Assembly: GCA_030744755.1 (NCBI GenBank)
Contig: JASLPY010000004.1
Location: 62,001-126,000 of the forward strand
Source: Kiritimatiellia bacterium
GTDB taxonomy: Bacteria; Verrucomicrobiota; Kiritimatiellia; UBA8416; JADHWI01
Reading direction: 5' to 3'
DNA: 64,000 nucleotides
Part shown: positions 45,500 through 53,388 of the stretch, piece by piece
Position numbering within the stretch: position 1 is the stretch's first letter
How the letters are laid out: each line of letters opens with the position of its first letter
Translations under genes and position numbers: made by a program
Notes under the pieces: model-generated
Told to the model about the DNA's origin: nothing
Seen by the model: only the letters and a program-made list of their open reading frames with translations
Databases searched by the model: none

Positions 45500-45561
45500 G
45501 TCCACCTCGTAACGGTGGACCTACTTTCTTCTCCCAGTACGTCCACCGCTACGAGGTGGAC
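45500..45561. repeat. REP/BIME-like inverted pair (family A)
   Basis: GTCCACC-TCGTAAC-GGTGGAC (45500-45520) and GTCCACC-GCTACGA-GGTGGAC (45541-45561) face each other across a 20-bp spacer, with CTAC (45521-45524) and GTAC (45538-45541) at the feet. It matches the copies at 1634-1796 and 10303-10363. It lies 150 bp upstream of a lipoprotein gene. Confidence 0.85.
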
Positions 45562-45711
45562 CACGTCCAATTCGGACAGCGGTGAGTGAATTCTCCATCA
45601 GAAATACCCAAATCAATTACTTTTCTTGCCGCGGGCTCCGTGCTAGAGTCCGTGCGTTGTTCTAACATGTTTGCCGCTGTCGAGCGGCAGAAATCATAAG
45701 GAGGGGGACGC

Positions 45712-46920
45712 ATGAAAAAGTTCATGTCGGTACTGGCTGTAGTGGTTCTGTTGGCGAGTGTTGTGGGGTGTTCCAAGAAGCCTGGTGGCGAGATGGCGGG
45801 TATGGCGTGCTGCGCGAAGGCGAAGGCCGCAGGTTACACTTGCCCGGGCTGTACTAAACCCGTGAAGGGCATCAAGCTGGGCATGCCGGAACTCCTGACA
45901 CCTCCGTTCGGCAACTCCATCAATGTTCCCGATGGTCTTGCGCTGGGTCCGGACAACAACCTCTACCTGGCTGTTCCCAATTACGCCGACAGCACAAACA
46001 ATCCTTCTCTCAAAGGCAAGATCATGAAGATCACCTTTGCGGATGACGGCACGAGGAAAGTGGAGCTTTGCGCAATGCTCTCGCCGCATCCTGAGAGCGG
46101 GGAAGTTCATCCCATGGGAATCGAGTTCGGGCCGGATGGCAATCTCTACATCGCGGACAACCAGTACTTCATCAACTCCACCAACCAGTCACGCGTACTC
46201 AGGCTCAACTTCGAGGACGGCAAGCCGACAACGTGCGATGTGGTCGTGACCGGAACGAAGCTGTCCAACGCAATCCGCTGGTCGGGCGACAACCTCTTCG
46301 TCAGTGACACGTTCTTCGATATTCCGGACAAGAAGCACCAGAGCGGCATCCACCGCTTTACCCTTGCAGAATTAAATGAAGGCACGGTTGCACTTGAGCT
46401 CCAGGGGAAAGACGGAGTGGTGAATGGCACGAACTCGCACCTCGTGGCCCAATTCACTGGAAAGGATTTTGGCGGTGATGGAGAAACCGCGGGTGCCGAT
46501 GGCTTGGCCTTTGACAGCAAAGGGAACCTTTTCTGCTCGCTCTTTGGCGATGGTCAGATCTTCAAGGTGACCTTCGACGAGGATGGCAAGGGCTCGCAGG
46601 AGCTCGTGGTGGATGACCCGCAGATCGAATGCGGCGACGGTATCTACTACGACAAGAAGCGTGACGTTATCTGGGTGACCAACTCCAAGAAGAACGCACT
46701 CCATATCCTTGATCCCAAGGACAACTCGATTGGCCAGGTCTGGGAGAACGACGACAACGATGGTTCAACCGGCTTGCTCGATCAGCCTTGCGAACCAATC
46801 GTTCGCGGCGACCAGCTCTTCATCGTGAGCTTCGACTTCGCCGATCCAGGATGGGGTCTCAAGAACCAGGGCCCGGACGAGATCAACACGATCTCGGTCT
46901 TCGATATTATCACGAAGTAG
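45712..46920 (+). CDS. NHL/SMP-30-type propeller lipoprotein with N-terminal Cys cluster
   Basis: This is a lipoprotein (LASVVGC, lipid attachment at Cys20), 402 aa. Directly after the anchor comes a small cysteine motif MACCAKAKAAGYTCPGC (Cys33, 34, 44, 47) that could bind a metal. A six-bladed propeller follows with strands such as NVPDGLALGPDNNLYLAV, HPMGIEFGPDGNLYIADN and GADGLAFDSKGNLFCSLF, as in gluconolactonase/SMP-30 and NHL proteins. The conserved Glu/Asn/Asp metal ligands of SMP-30 are only partly recognisable, so lactonase activity is uncertain. GGAGG precedes the ATG, and a strong terminator follows at 46953. A second propeller lipoprotein is at 61551-62696. Confidence 0.78.
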   Translation: MKKFMSVLAVVVLLASVVGCSKKPGGEMAGMACCAKAKAAGYTCPGCTKPVKGIKLGMPELLTPPFGNSINVPDGLALGPDNNLYLAVPNYADSTNNPSLKGKIMKITFADDGTRKVELCAMLSPHPESGEVHPMGIEFGPDGNLYIADNQYFINSTNQSRVLRLNFEDGKPTTCDVVVTGTKLSNAIRWSGDNLFVSDTFFDIPDKKHQSGIHRFTLAELNEGTVALELQGKDGVVNGTNSHLVAQFTGKDFGGDGETAGADGLAFDSKGNLFCSLFGDGQIFKVTFDEDGKGSQELVVDDPQIECGDGIYYDKKRDVIWVTNSKKNALHILDPKDNSIGQVWENDDNDGSTGLLDQPCEPIVRGDQLFIVSFDFADPGWGLKNQGPDEINTISVFDIITK

Positions 46921-46952
46921 CGGGCTATCGCTCTAAAGCTTTGGCTTTGATG

Positions 46953-46984
46953 AACTCCCCCGGTTTTGGCCGGGGGAGTTTTTC
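46953..46984 (+). terminator. Rho-independent terminator of the lipoprotein gene
   Basis: AACTCCCCCGG (46953-46963), loop TTTTGG, CCGGGGGAGTT (46970-46980), then TTT and a CTTTCT tail. The perfect 11-bp GC-rich stem and T-run, 32 bp after the stop codon, make this the clearest terminator in the window. Confidence 0.92.
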
Positions 46985-46996
46985 TTTCTGGCGAAA

Positions 46997-47130
46997 GTAG
47001 TAGGTGCCTATCTCCGAGAGGCACCCAGTGGCAGAAAAGAGGCTGGTGCGAGAATCCTTGGTGCATCGCTCTGTTCATTCTCTCCCACAGCGCCGCCATG
47101 CCTCGGCACCTCTCGGAGATAGGCACCTAC
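46997..47130. repeat. REP/BIME-like inverted pair (family B variant)
   Basis: GTAG, then GGTGCCT (47003-47009), loop ATCTCCGAG, AGGCACC (47019-47025); the mirror GGCACCT (47105-47111), loop CTCGGAGAT, AGGCACC (47121-47127), CTAC (47127-47130). The spacer is about 80 bp, longer than in the other B copies. The second stem has two mismatches. The GTAG feet are on the outside here. Confidence 0.8.
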
Positions 47131-47184
47131 TCAGGGGCTACGAGGAAAGGGTTCTGGATACGGCGGTCCTCCGCCGGATGCGCC

Positions 47185-49941
47185 TCAGCCATCCCCCAGC
47201 TCGATAACCTCAATGTGGCTGAAGTTGATGTGAGTGTTGTGGCCGCCTACTCCTACGCGTGAAACGTTGAGTGGTTTGGGGTCCTCGAACCTCAATACCT
47301 CAACCCCGTTGACAATGGCTCTTAGAATGCCGCCACGCTTGGCCAGGCTCACACGGTTTCTCCGCGGTGAGTAAGGCTGGTGCTCTCCGACGTATCGCAT
47401 CGGGAATGACTTGTCCTGGCTGGTGAGTGCTACTTCGACCCCGTTACGGTAAAGGACTGTAACCGACCTGTTCCGCGAATTGACCTCAAGCCTGTACCCG
47501 CTCTCCGGGTCATTCCCGGCAGCAAGGGATATCGAGATGTTGTCGAACGGGTAGTGGAGGTGTGACGTCTGCTCGTGCCAGCCATACCATTCGGAACGTT
47601 CTTCCACGTTGCAGGCGACAAGCAGGTCAGAGCCGAAAAGCCTCTTATTCCATATTGTGCCTTTCCCTTCAGGTGCGGAAAGCGAGATCCAGTTGGACGC
47701 AAGCACGCACGATATGCCGCCGTGATCAATCCAGCCCTTCCCTTCACGCCACCAGTCGGTCTCACGCTGATCGAAGGCGTAGAAGTGTCCCCGCGTACCG
47801 CGCCTGGGAATGGTGAACTCGATGTCGTCGATTTCCACGTTCCCGGCAAGCGTCTTGAGCAGGATTTCCCCGCCGTCGTACTGCCTTGCAAGACGCAGGC
47901 GCGAGGTGTTGTCATCGATGCTCGCGGTAAGAGATCCACCGGAGATCTTTAGCTTTACATTATGCCACTCGCTGTCGGTAGGAGCCGGCAGGCACAGGAG
48001 GTCATCTTCGACATTCTCCACATCCTTCGCCGGGCTTGCTATGCGGATTCGGGCGCCTCGGTCCGGCCCACTATGCAACTCCCATTCAGTAATGGTTCCG
48101 GGGGTGACGTGTCTGAGTTTGAATGTGATCTCCACTGCACCATTTACTTCCTGCCAGAACTTCAGGATCGCGTCCGGACCGGTGCCGCGAAGGAACCCCT
48201 TGGATACCAACCACGTCCCACTCCTTGATGTCCACACGGCTCCGTCATGCCTGCTCTTGCTTACCAGTGCCCTGTACTTCTGTTGCCTGACCAGCTTCTT
48301 GAAATCCGGGGATTTCTTGATCTCGGCGTATTCCGTGGGTGTAAAATCCAGATAATCGGACGGGTCCGCTATTCGGTTCCGGGTAAAATGATAAGGCCCA
48401 AGCCTGAATATGCCGGGCACGTCTTCGCCGTAACGGATGGCCACCCTTGAAATGTGTGTCTCGCGCGCCGCGGTACCAAGTGCCAAAGAAGGTGGCGGAA
48501 CGATCCCGGTACTGGCTGCAGCGGTTTCAGGTTCTTGCGGCTGTGTCGCTCGAAGAACGCGCACGTCACCGACGCGGGATACCTCTTTGAGCCCGGAGGC
48601 CCGAACCACGCAGTTGCTCTGACCTGCTTCGTCGATCATGATTTCGCGTACTGGCATCTTCGCCAGGTGCGTGAGGATCTCTCCCTTCTTTCCCAGCAAT
48701 GCCACGTCATGGCTCGGCTGTTTCGACCTGTACCATTCTGCCGCCGAAGACATGGTCCATGGAATCCTCAGTCGCCCTCCGTCTTCAGCCTGCCACAGAA
48801 TCTCGCTGGCAGAGACGTCGTCGAACACGGTTGTTCCACTGGCCACCAGGAGGCCTATACCTCCTTTCCCGGGAGCCAGGTCGTAGTGGCTGAACACTTC
48901 GTTGTCATCCAGGGTTACGCGTAGCGTCCATGCCCAGCGTTCGATCTTGATATTGTGCCACTGTTCAGGCCTGATGGCATGGCCTAGTTCCAGGACGGTA
49001 TCCAGCTCATGGCCGGTAATATGAACGGCCGCATCCCCATCGATAAGATTGAACAGTACCCTCGTCGCCTGGCCGTTTGTGTTGCCATGTTCAAGCACAG
49101 CCCCGAACTCTCCGTTCCCCTGGGGAAACGCGCTGAAGGCAAGACTGCATCCATTCCATGCAGGCCCATCTATGAGTGCGACGGCATTGGTGTCATCGAT
49201 TTCAGTCTTGCCGACAAGCGAGTACTGGTTGGGGACACGATTCGGATCGAGCGTGAAGGATATGTCCCATTGTCCGGAGAGAAGATTCCATGCTTCCATT
49301 CCGTGACCGGGTGACCGGGCAAAGTTGTCGGCAAAACTCCTCTCGCTCATTCTGGCGAGGAGCGGAACGAAGATGCCTGAAGGCATGAAGTCCTTGTCGT
49401 TTGTCATCAACACCTGGTCGATACGAATGCCGTCCTCGCGCCCCAGTATAGTGAGCCTGTGGGTTCCTTCATCCAGTTCATACGATCCGGCTTTCACCCA
49501 GTGCCAGGCATTGAAGACGGCATCTTGTCCGACGGTGTAGGCGTTTGAGTCATCTACTGTCAGTGAGCAGGAATTCGCACAGGAATGACGCCAGTATGAA
49601 TGCACCCACGCGTGATAACGGCCCGCCTTGATGGCCTCGAACTCAAAAGCGGCAAGACCGCCCGGGCTCCTGCTTTTTATGCTGCCGCTTGGGAGTGCAA
49701 CGACTTTCCCTCCAGGCGAAGCCTGGTCTTCAAGAAGGATCATGGGCGCAACAAGATTTGTGACATCCGACGGGTTGATGATAACCGTGTGCTCGGGCAA
49801 AGACAGTACGGAGTCAGTTTCCTGGTTCGTGACCAGGGGTTCAAAACTCCGCATAGCCACAAAACTAAAGGCAAGCCACAGGCCGCCTGCCGCCAGGACG
49901 ACCAGCGTCAACAAACGAACATGTCTACCATTTAGCGGCAT
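47185..49941 (-). CDS. Large membrane-anchored protein with tandem jelly-roll domains
   Basis: The 918-residue product has an N-terminal signal anchor (LLTLVVLAAGGLWLAFSFVAM). A CBM-like domain follows (about 65-190, FEAIKAGRYHAWVHSYW; GTHRLTILGREDGIRIDQVL). Three concanavalin/DUF1080-like sandwiches come next; each ends in a strand pair of the type WHNIKIERWAWTLRVTLDD (about 350), WHNVKLKISGGSLTASIDD (about 690) and NRVSLAKRGGILRAIVNGVE (about 875). This looks like a surface glycan-binding or hydrolysing protein. DUF1080 (3-keto-disaccharide hydrolase) folds are known in this group of bacteria, but I cannot assign a catalytic site. The ribosome site (AAAGAGAT) is modest. Confidence 0.68.
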   Translation of the reverse strand: MPLNGRHVRLLTLVVLAAGGLWLAFSFVAMRSFEPLVTNQETDSVLSLPEHTVIINPSDVTNLVAPMILLEDQASPGGKVVALPSGSIKSRSPGGLAAFEFEAIKAGRYHAWVHSYWRHSCANSCSLTVDDSNAYTVGQDAVFNAWHWVKAGSYELDEGTHRLTILGREDGIRIDQVLMTNDKDFMPSGIFVPLLARMSERSFADNFARSPGHGMEAWNLLSGQWDISFTLDPNRVPNQYSLVGKTEIDDTNAVALIDGPAWNGCSLAFSAFPQGNGEFGAVLEHGNTNGQATRVLFNLIDGDAAVHITGHELDTVLELGHAIRPEQWHNIKIERWAWTLRVTLDDNEVFSHYDLAPGKGGIGLLVASGTTVFDDVSASEILWQAEDGGRLRIPWTMSSAAEWYRSKQPSHDVALLGKKGEILTHLAKMPVREIMIDEAGQSNCVVRASGLKEVSRVGDVRVLRATQPQEPETAAASTGIVPPPSLALGTAARETHISRVAIRYGEDVPGIFRLGPYHFTRNRIADPSDYLDFTPTEYAEIKKSPDFKKLVRQQKYRALVSKSRHDGAVWTSRSGTWLVSKGFLRGTGPDAILKFWQEVNGAVEITFKLRHVTPGTITEWELHSGPDRGARIRIASPAKDVENVEDDLLCLPAPTDSEWHNVKLKISGGSLTASIDDNTSRLRLARQYDGGEILLKTLAGNVEIDDIEFTIPRRGTRGHFYAFDQRETDWWREGKGWIDHGGISCVLASNWISLSAPEGKGTIWNKRLFGSDLLVACNVEERSEWYGWHEQTSHLHYPFDNISISLAAGNDPESGYRLEVNSRNRSVTVLYRNGVEVALTSQDKSFPMRYVGEHQPYSPRRNRVSLAKRGGILRAIVNGVEVLRFEDPKPLNVSRVGVGGHNTHINFSHIEVIELGDG

Positions 49942-50116
49942 AGTATCTCTTTAAGCCTTCTCTTGTTGGCGCGTTTTGGGTCTCAAATCCTTTTCATCGA
50001 TCCGCGAGGCCCCAGCACCGTCCATTTTCATTATGCGACAGTGAGTCTATTGAATAACGGCAGGTTAGACCACGATTTTCAGGCCAACGACCAGCACTAT
50101 CGGGCTGGGAGGGGAG

Positions 50117-50175
50117 CATGCCTCTCGGAGATAGGCATGTACTGGGAAAGTAGGGACCTATCTCTGAGAGGTCCC
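50117..50175. repeat. REP/BIME-like inverted pair (family B)
   Basis: CATGCCT-CTCGGAGAT-AGGCATG (50117-50139) and GGGACCT-ATCTCTGAG-AGGTCCC (50153-50175) are almost identical to 6152-6210, including the 13-bp spacer with its GTAC and GTAG feet; the right loop has one C-to-T change. It lies in the 1,047-bp gene-free region 49942-50988. Confidence 0.85.
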
Positions 50176-50367
50176 TCCCCGTCGCTGCGAGCTGCCCTCG
50201 TCGAGCCATCTGCGTTGTGAAACAGATCAACGGGGGCGGGGTGAAACGGGGGTCCGAGATTGTCTTTACCCCAAAAGGGGAGGCAGGGGGCGGCATTTAT
50301 GAGTCAGAATGAGAGGAACGTCGCAAGATTGACCCCGCGAAAAATGGCAATTTAGATATGGAGATTC

Positions 50368-50814
50368 AACCACCCGCGCCCCCGCGCTGGAGCTCCCGAG
50401 GACACGGAGGTTAGAGGGAAGGAAGGGACTTGGGCTCTGGGGAAGTTGCATGAATCTGGCGGAATGCTCCCCGCTCCCCTTCATTCCTCAACCCAGATTC
50501 ACCCAACGTTTGCCATTTGAGAGAGATGAGAAGTCACTCCCGTTGGCACTGCCAAGTTCTTTCTCCAAAAAGTTGGGCATCGGACGTTGATCACCTCTTC
50601 CCTCTCCTGAGGCAAACGCGCGATGAATTCAATGATCGTTTTGTGGCCGTTGTGCAAAATGCTGCAAATGTATAGTGCCAGGAAAACGAGCGTTGAATTC
50701 ATTGCGCTCTCCATAAGCTGAGTCTCCTCTTCCCTCTTGGCCTCCGAAGCCTTGTGCGAAGGAGGCTCTAACCTCTGTGTCCTCGGGAGCTCTAGCGCGG
50801 GGGCGCGGGTGGTT
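50368..50814. mobile_element. 447-bp element with 49-bp terminal inverted repeats
   Basis: The left end 50368-50416 and right end 50766-50814 are reverse complements at 47 of 49 positions (the inner sequence of the left end reads AACCACCCGCGCCCCCGCGC at its start). The interior has a second inverted repeat around two GAATTCAA motifs (about 50618-50642 and 50683-50706) and two CTCTTCCCTCT direct repeats. No transposase is encoded; a 71-codon minus-strand frame (50499-50714) shows no recognisable domain. This fits a non-autonomous (MITE-like) element. No target-site duplication was recognised. Confidence 0.6.
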
Positions 50815-50911
50815 ACCTTCTCCCATTCTCATCCGCAAATGCCTGTTGGATCTATTCAACCTAAACCCGTTCTACAAGCAACATCGCAAAATGCTCCGTC
50901 AATCCACCATT

Positions 50912-50939
50912 TTGCGTTCTATCGTGAATGTGCTATACT
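50912..50939 (+). promoter_or_regulatory. Probable sigma70-type promoter of the second HzsA-like gene
   Basis: TTGCGT (50912-50917), 16-nt spacer, TATACT (50934-50939), about 50 nt before the start codon at 50989. It lies just outside the right end of the 447-bp element. Confidence 0.5.
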
Positions 50940-50988
50940 CAGTACACCCACAAGATACTCTCACTAATCAACGAGGAGAATCGAAACA

Positions 50989-53304
50989 ATGCGTGTGAAT
51001 AGGACAATGATTATCGTGTTGGCAGCCGCTATCTGCCAGGTGTTGGGTTCCAGTATGTTTGCGCAGGACCTGGTCCAGCCCGGCAAACTGGATTTAGCTG
51101 CCAACCTGCAGGGAGGCAAGCCGTTTGGTTTTGACAGGATTATCTTCGTCAAGCGCCATACCTATAGCGCGAACCATTATTATACCGAGTTCATCAACAG
51201 CAAGTGGATGCCTGGTGGCAACCTGTGCGTGCTGGATCTAAAGACCGGCGAGGTTACCGAGCTTGTTCCAGACCTCAAAGGCGGTGTGTTCGAGCGCTTT
51301 GACCTTGATTTTGACGCAAAGCACATTGTCTTTTCCTGGAAACCTGAACACCAGAAAGGATATCGGATCTATGAGATAGAAATTGATCCTGTGACAGGTG
51401 CACGCAAAGGCAAGCTCAAACAGCTCACTTTCCCGCAAAAGAACGAGGAGAAACTTGTAGAGATGTACCGCGCAAGGGCGCACTACCACCACGGTACCGA
51501 CGACATGCATCCGTGCTACCTTCCTGACGGGGACATCTGTTTCATTTCCACACGATGCCAGTACGGGATTCTTTGCGACGCCCCGGATGATTTCACGGGT
51601 ACCGTGCTGTATCGCATGCCGCGTGCCGGTGGCGAAATGATCCAGCTCAGCAAAAGTTCGGTCAGCGAGGCCGCACCGGCGATTCTTCCCGACGGGCGCA
51701 TTATATACACCCGCTGGGAGTACTACGACAAAGGCGCGGTCAGCGTCAAATGCCTGTGGGCCATGAAACCGGACGGATCGAGTTCGGTTGAGGTCTACGG
51801 TGCTGATATATCACTCCCACCCACGTTCCTCTACGGGCGTGGTATACCAGGCAAACCTAATCAGTTTGTGTTCCTGGGTACGCCGCACTGCCCCCAGAAC
51901 GGGATTGGTACGGTCATTCGTATCGATATGACCAAGAACATCAGGACCCGCGAACCCATGACCTACATGACCCCTTACGTGGATATCCAGGCGGAAGGAG
52001 GATTCTCTTTCAAGGACAGCAACGGCAGATGGAAAAGAGATGGCGGCGGTCGCGGTCCGCTGTTCAAGGATCCTTATCCCCTGTCGGACAAGCTGTTCCT
52101 GGTTTCGTACAAGCCGGAGGGGACGGGTTGGAGGGATCCGAAAGGGTACGCCCTTGCACTCCTGGACGAGAACGGTGCGGTAGGGGAATTCTACCGAGCC
52201 GATGATATCTCGTGCTGGATGCCTCATCCACTGAAAGCGCGTAAGCGTCCACCGGTTATCGACACGCCGATTGACAAGAAACTTGCGGAAAAGAACCTGG
52301 CCAGATGCATCGTGACCGATGTTTACCACGGCATGGAAGACACCGAACGCGGTACTATCAAGTATATCCGCGTGCTTGAGCAGATCCCACGGCCCTGGGC
52401 AACGCGCCGGCGTTGGGGCGGTGACGGCTACGACCAGCAGCACGCCACGATTACCAAGGACACCCATCTTGGTCTCAAGGTGCAGCATGGTGTCGTGCCG
52501 GTAGAGAAGGATGGTTCTGCACATTTTCTCGTGCCTGCAAAAGCGAACATTTCATTCCAGTCGCTCGACGCTAACTACATGGCGGTTCAGACAGAGCGGA
52601 CATTTGTTAACTACATTCCCGGCGAAACGCGCGGTTGCATTGGCTGTCATGAGACGCCCAATGAGGCGGCCACCGCCAAGACCGACAGCGCCGTGGACGC
52701 ACTGAAACGCCCGGCATCGCTTCCCGGACCCCAGATTGGCGAGAAGGCTGGTCAGCGGCCGCTGGATTACGAAACCGATGTCCAACCCGTACTCGACAAA
52801 CATTGCGTAGAATGTCACAAGGGCGACAAGCCCAAGGGCGGCCTGAAGCTTACGGGTGACCGGACCGCGCTTTTCAACGTCTCCTATGAGCAACTCGTTC
52901 CCCCGCGCCGAGGTGGCCTGGGGCGGCGCGACAGGCCGGCGTTCATTGGCCCGACCATCGGAGAGAACCATCCCAAAACCGGTAATGTGCACTACATGCC
53001 TGCGCGCTCATTCGGGTCGCACAACAGCATTCTCGTGGCAATGCTGGCACCGGGATGGGTGAAGCTCAAGGACCCGAAGCAGGCCGAAATGGCGGCAAAG
53101 CTGGCCAAGGAACACAAGAAGCTCAAGCTCAAGCCCGAGGAACTGCTCAAGATTACCAACTGGGTCGATACCAACGCCCAGTATTACGGGATGTACTGGG
53201 GCCGCAAGAACATGCAGCACAAAGACCATCCCAATTTCCGCCCAAAACCAACCTTCGAGCGCGCAGCCTCGCTGGTAAGTCTGATCCCGGAGGAGGAGAG
53301 GTAG
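50989..53304 (+). CDS. HzsA-like exported c-type haem protein (copy 2)
   Basis: The 771-residue product has a signal peptide ending near MFAQ (about residue 26). A TolB-like propeller follows (FDLDFDAKHIVFSWKPE; DDMHPCYLPDGDICFISTRC; AAPAILPDGRIIYTRWEYY), then a C-terminal cytochrome c part with two haem motifs, CIGCH and CVECH, and a helical end (KLKLKPEELLKITNWVDTNA). The order and motifs match copies 1 and 3. The haem-proximal phrase VEKDGSAHFLVPAKANISFQ is shared by all three copies in diverged form. It is probably periplasmic and redox-active; the partner is unknown. AGGAG stands 10 nt before ATG 50989; a second in-frame ATG at 51007 is possible. Confidence 0.78.
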   Translation: MRVNRTMIIVLAAAICQVLGSSMFAQDLVQPGKLDLAANLQGGKPFGFDRIIFVKRHTYSANHYYTEFINSKWMPGGNLCVLDLKTGEVTELVPDLKGGVFERFDLDFDAKHIVFSWKPEHQKGYRIYEIEIDPVTGARKGKLKQLTFPQKNEEKLVEMYRARAHYHHGTDDMHPCYLPDGDICFISTRCQYGILCDAPDDFTGTVLYRMPRAGGEMIQLSKSSVSEAAPAILPDGRIIYTRWEYYDKGAVSVKCLWAMKPDGSSSVEVYGADISLPPTFLYGRGIPGKPNQFVFLGTPHCPQNGIGTVIRIDMTKNIRTREPMTYMTPYVDIQAEGGFSFKDSNGRWKRDGGGRGPLFKDPYPLSDKLFLVSYKPEGTGWRDPKGYALALLDENGAVGEFYRADDISCWMPHPLKARKRPPVIDTPIDKKLAEKNLARCIVTDVYHGMEDTERGTIKYIRVLEQIPRPWATRRRWGGDGYDQQHATITKDTHLGLKVQHGVVPVEKDGSAHFLVPAKANISFQSLDANYMAVQTERTFVNYIPGETRGCIGCHETPNEAATAKTDSAVDALKRPASLPGPQIGEKAGQRPLDYETDVQPVLDKHCVECHKGDKPKGGLKLTGDRTALFNVSYEQLVPPRRGGLGRRDRPAFIGPTIGENHPKTGNVHYMPARSFGSHNSILVAMLAPGWVKLKDPKQAEMAAKLAKEHKKLKLKPEELLKITNWVDTNAQYYGMYWGRKNMQHKDHPNFRPKPTFERAASLVSLIPEEER

Positions 53305-53310
53305 GGGGGA

Positions 53311-53324
53311 ATGGTTGATGGTTG
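53311..53324. repeat. Two-copy ATGGTTG heptamer
   Basis: ATGGTTG occurs twice in tandem, directly after the HzsA-like stop codon. It is the same heptamer that is translated inside the propeller gene at 8362-8389. Confidence 0.8.
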
Positions 53325-53351
53325 ATGAGGAAATCCCGCGTGCCTTGGTCG

Positions 53352-53379
53352 TTGCGGATCTTGTGCCGTGTAGTATGAT
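53352..53379 (+). promoter_or_regulatory. Possible promoter of the radical SAM gene
   Basis: TTGCGG (53352-53357), 16-nt spacer, TATGAT (53374-53379). The start codon at 53389 is only 9 nt past the -10 box, and there is no ribosome site between them, so the transcript could be leaderless. Confidence 0.4.
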
Positions 53380-53388
53380 TCCCGGGTC

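Noticed and set aside
46997-47130. Integron attC sites
   Set aside because: Paired hairpins with GTAG feet resemble REP elements more; there is no integrase and no cassette array.
50499-50714. 71-codon frame inside the 447-bp element as a transposase
   Set aside because: No catalytic motif, no ribosome site, and too short for any known transposase.
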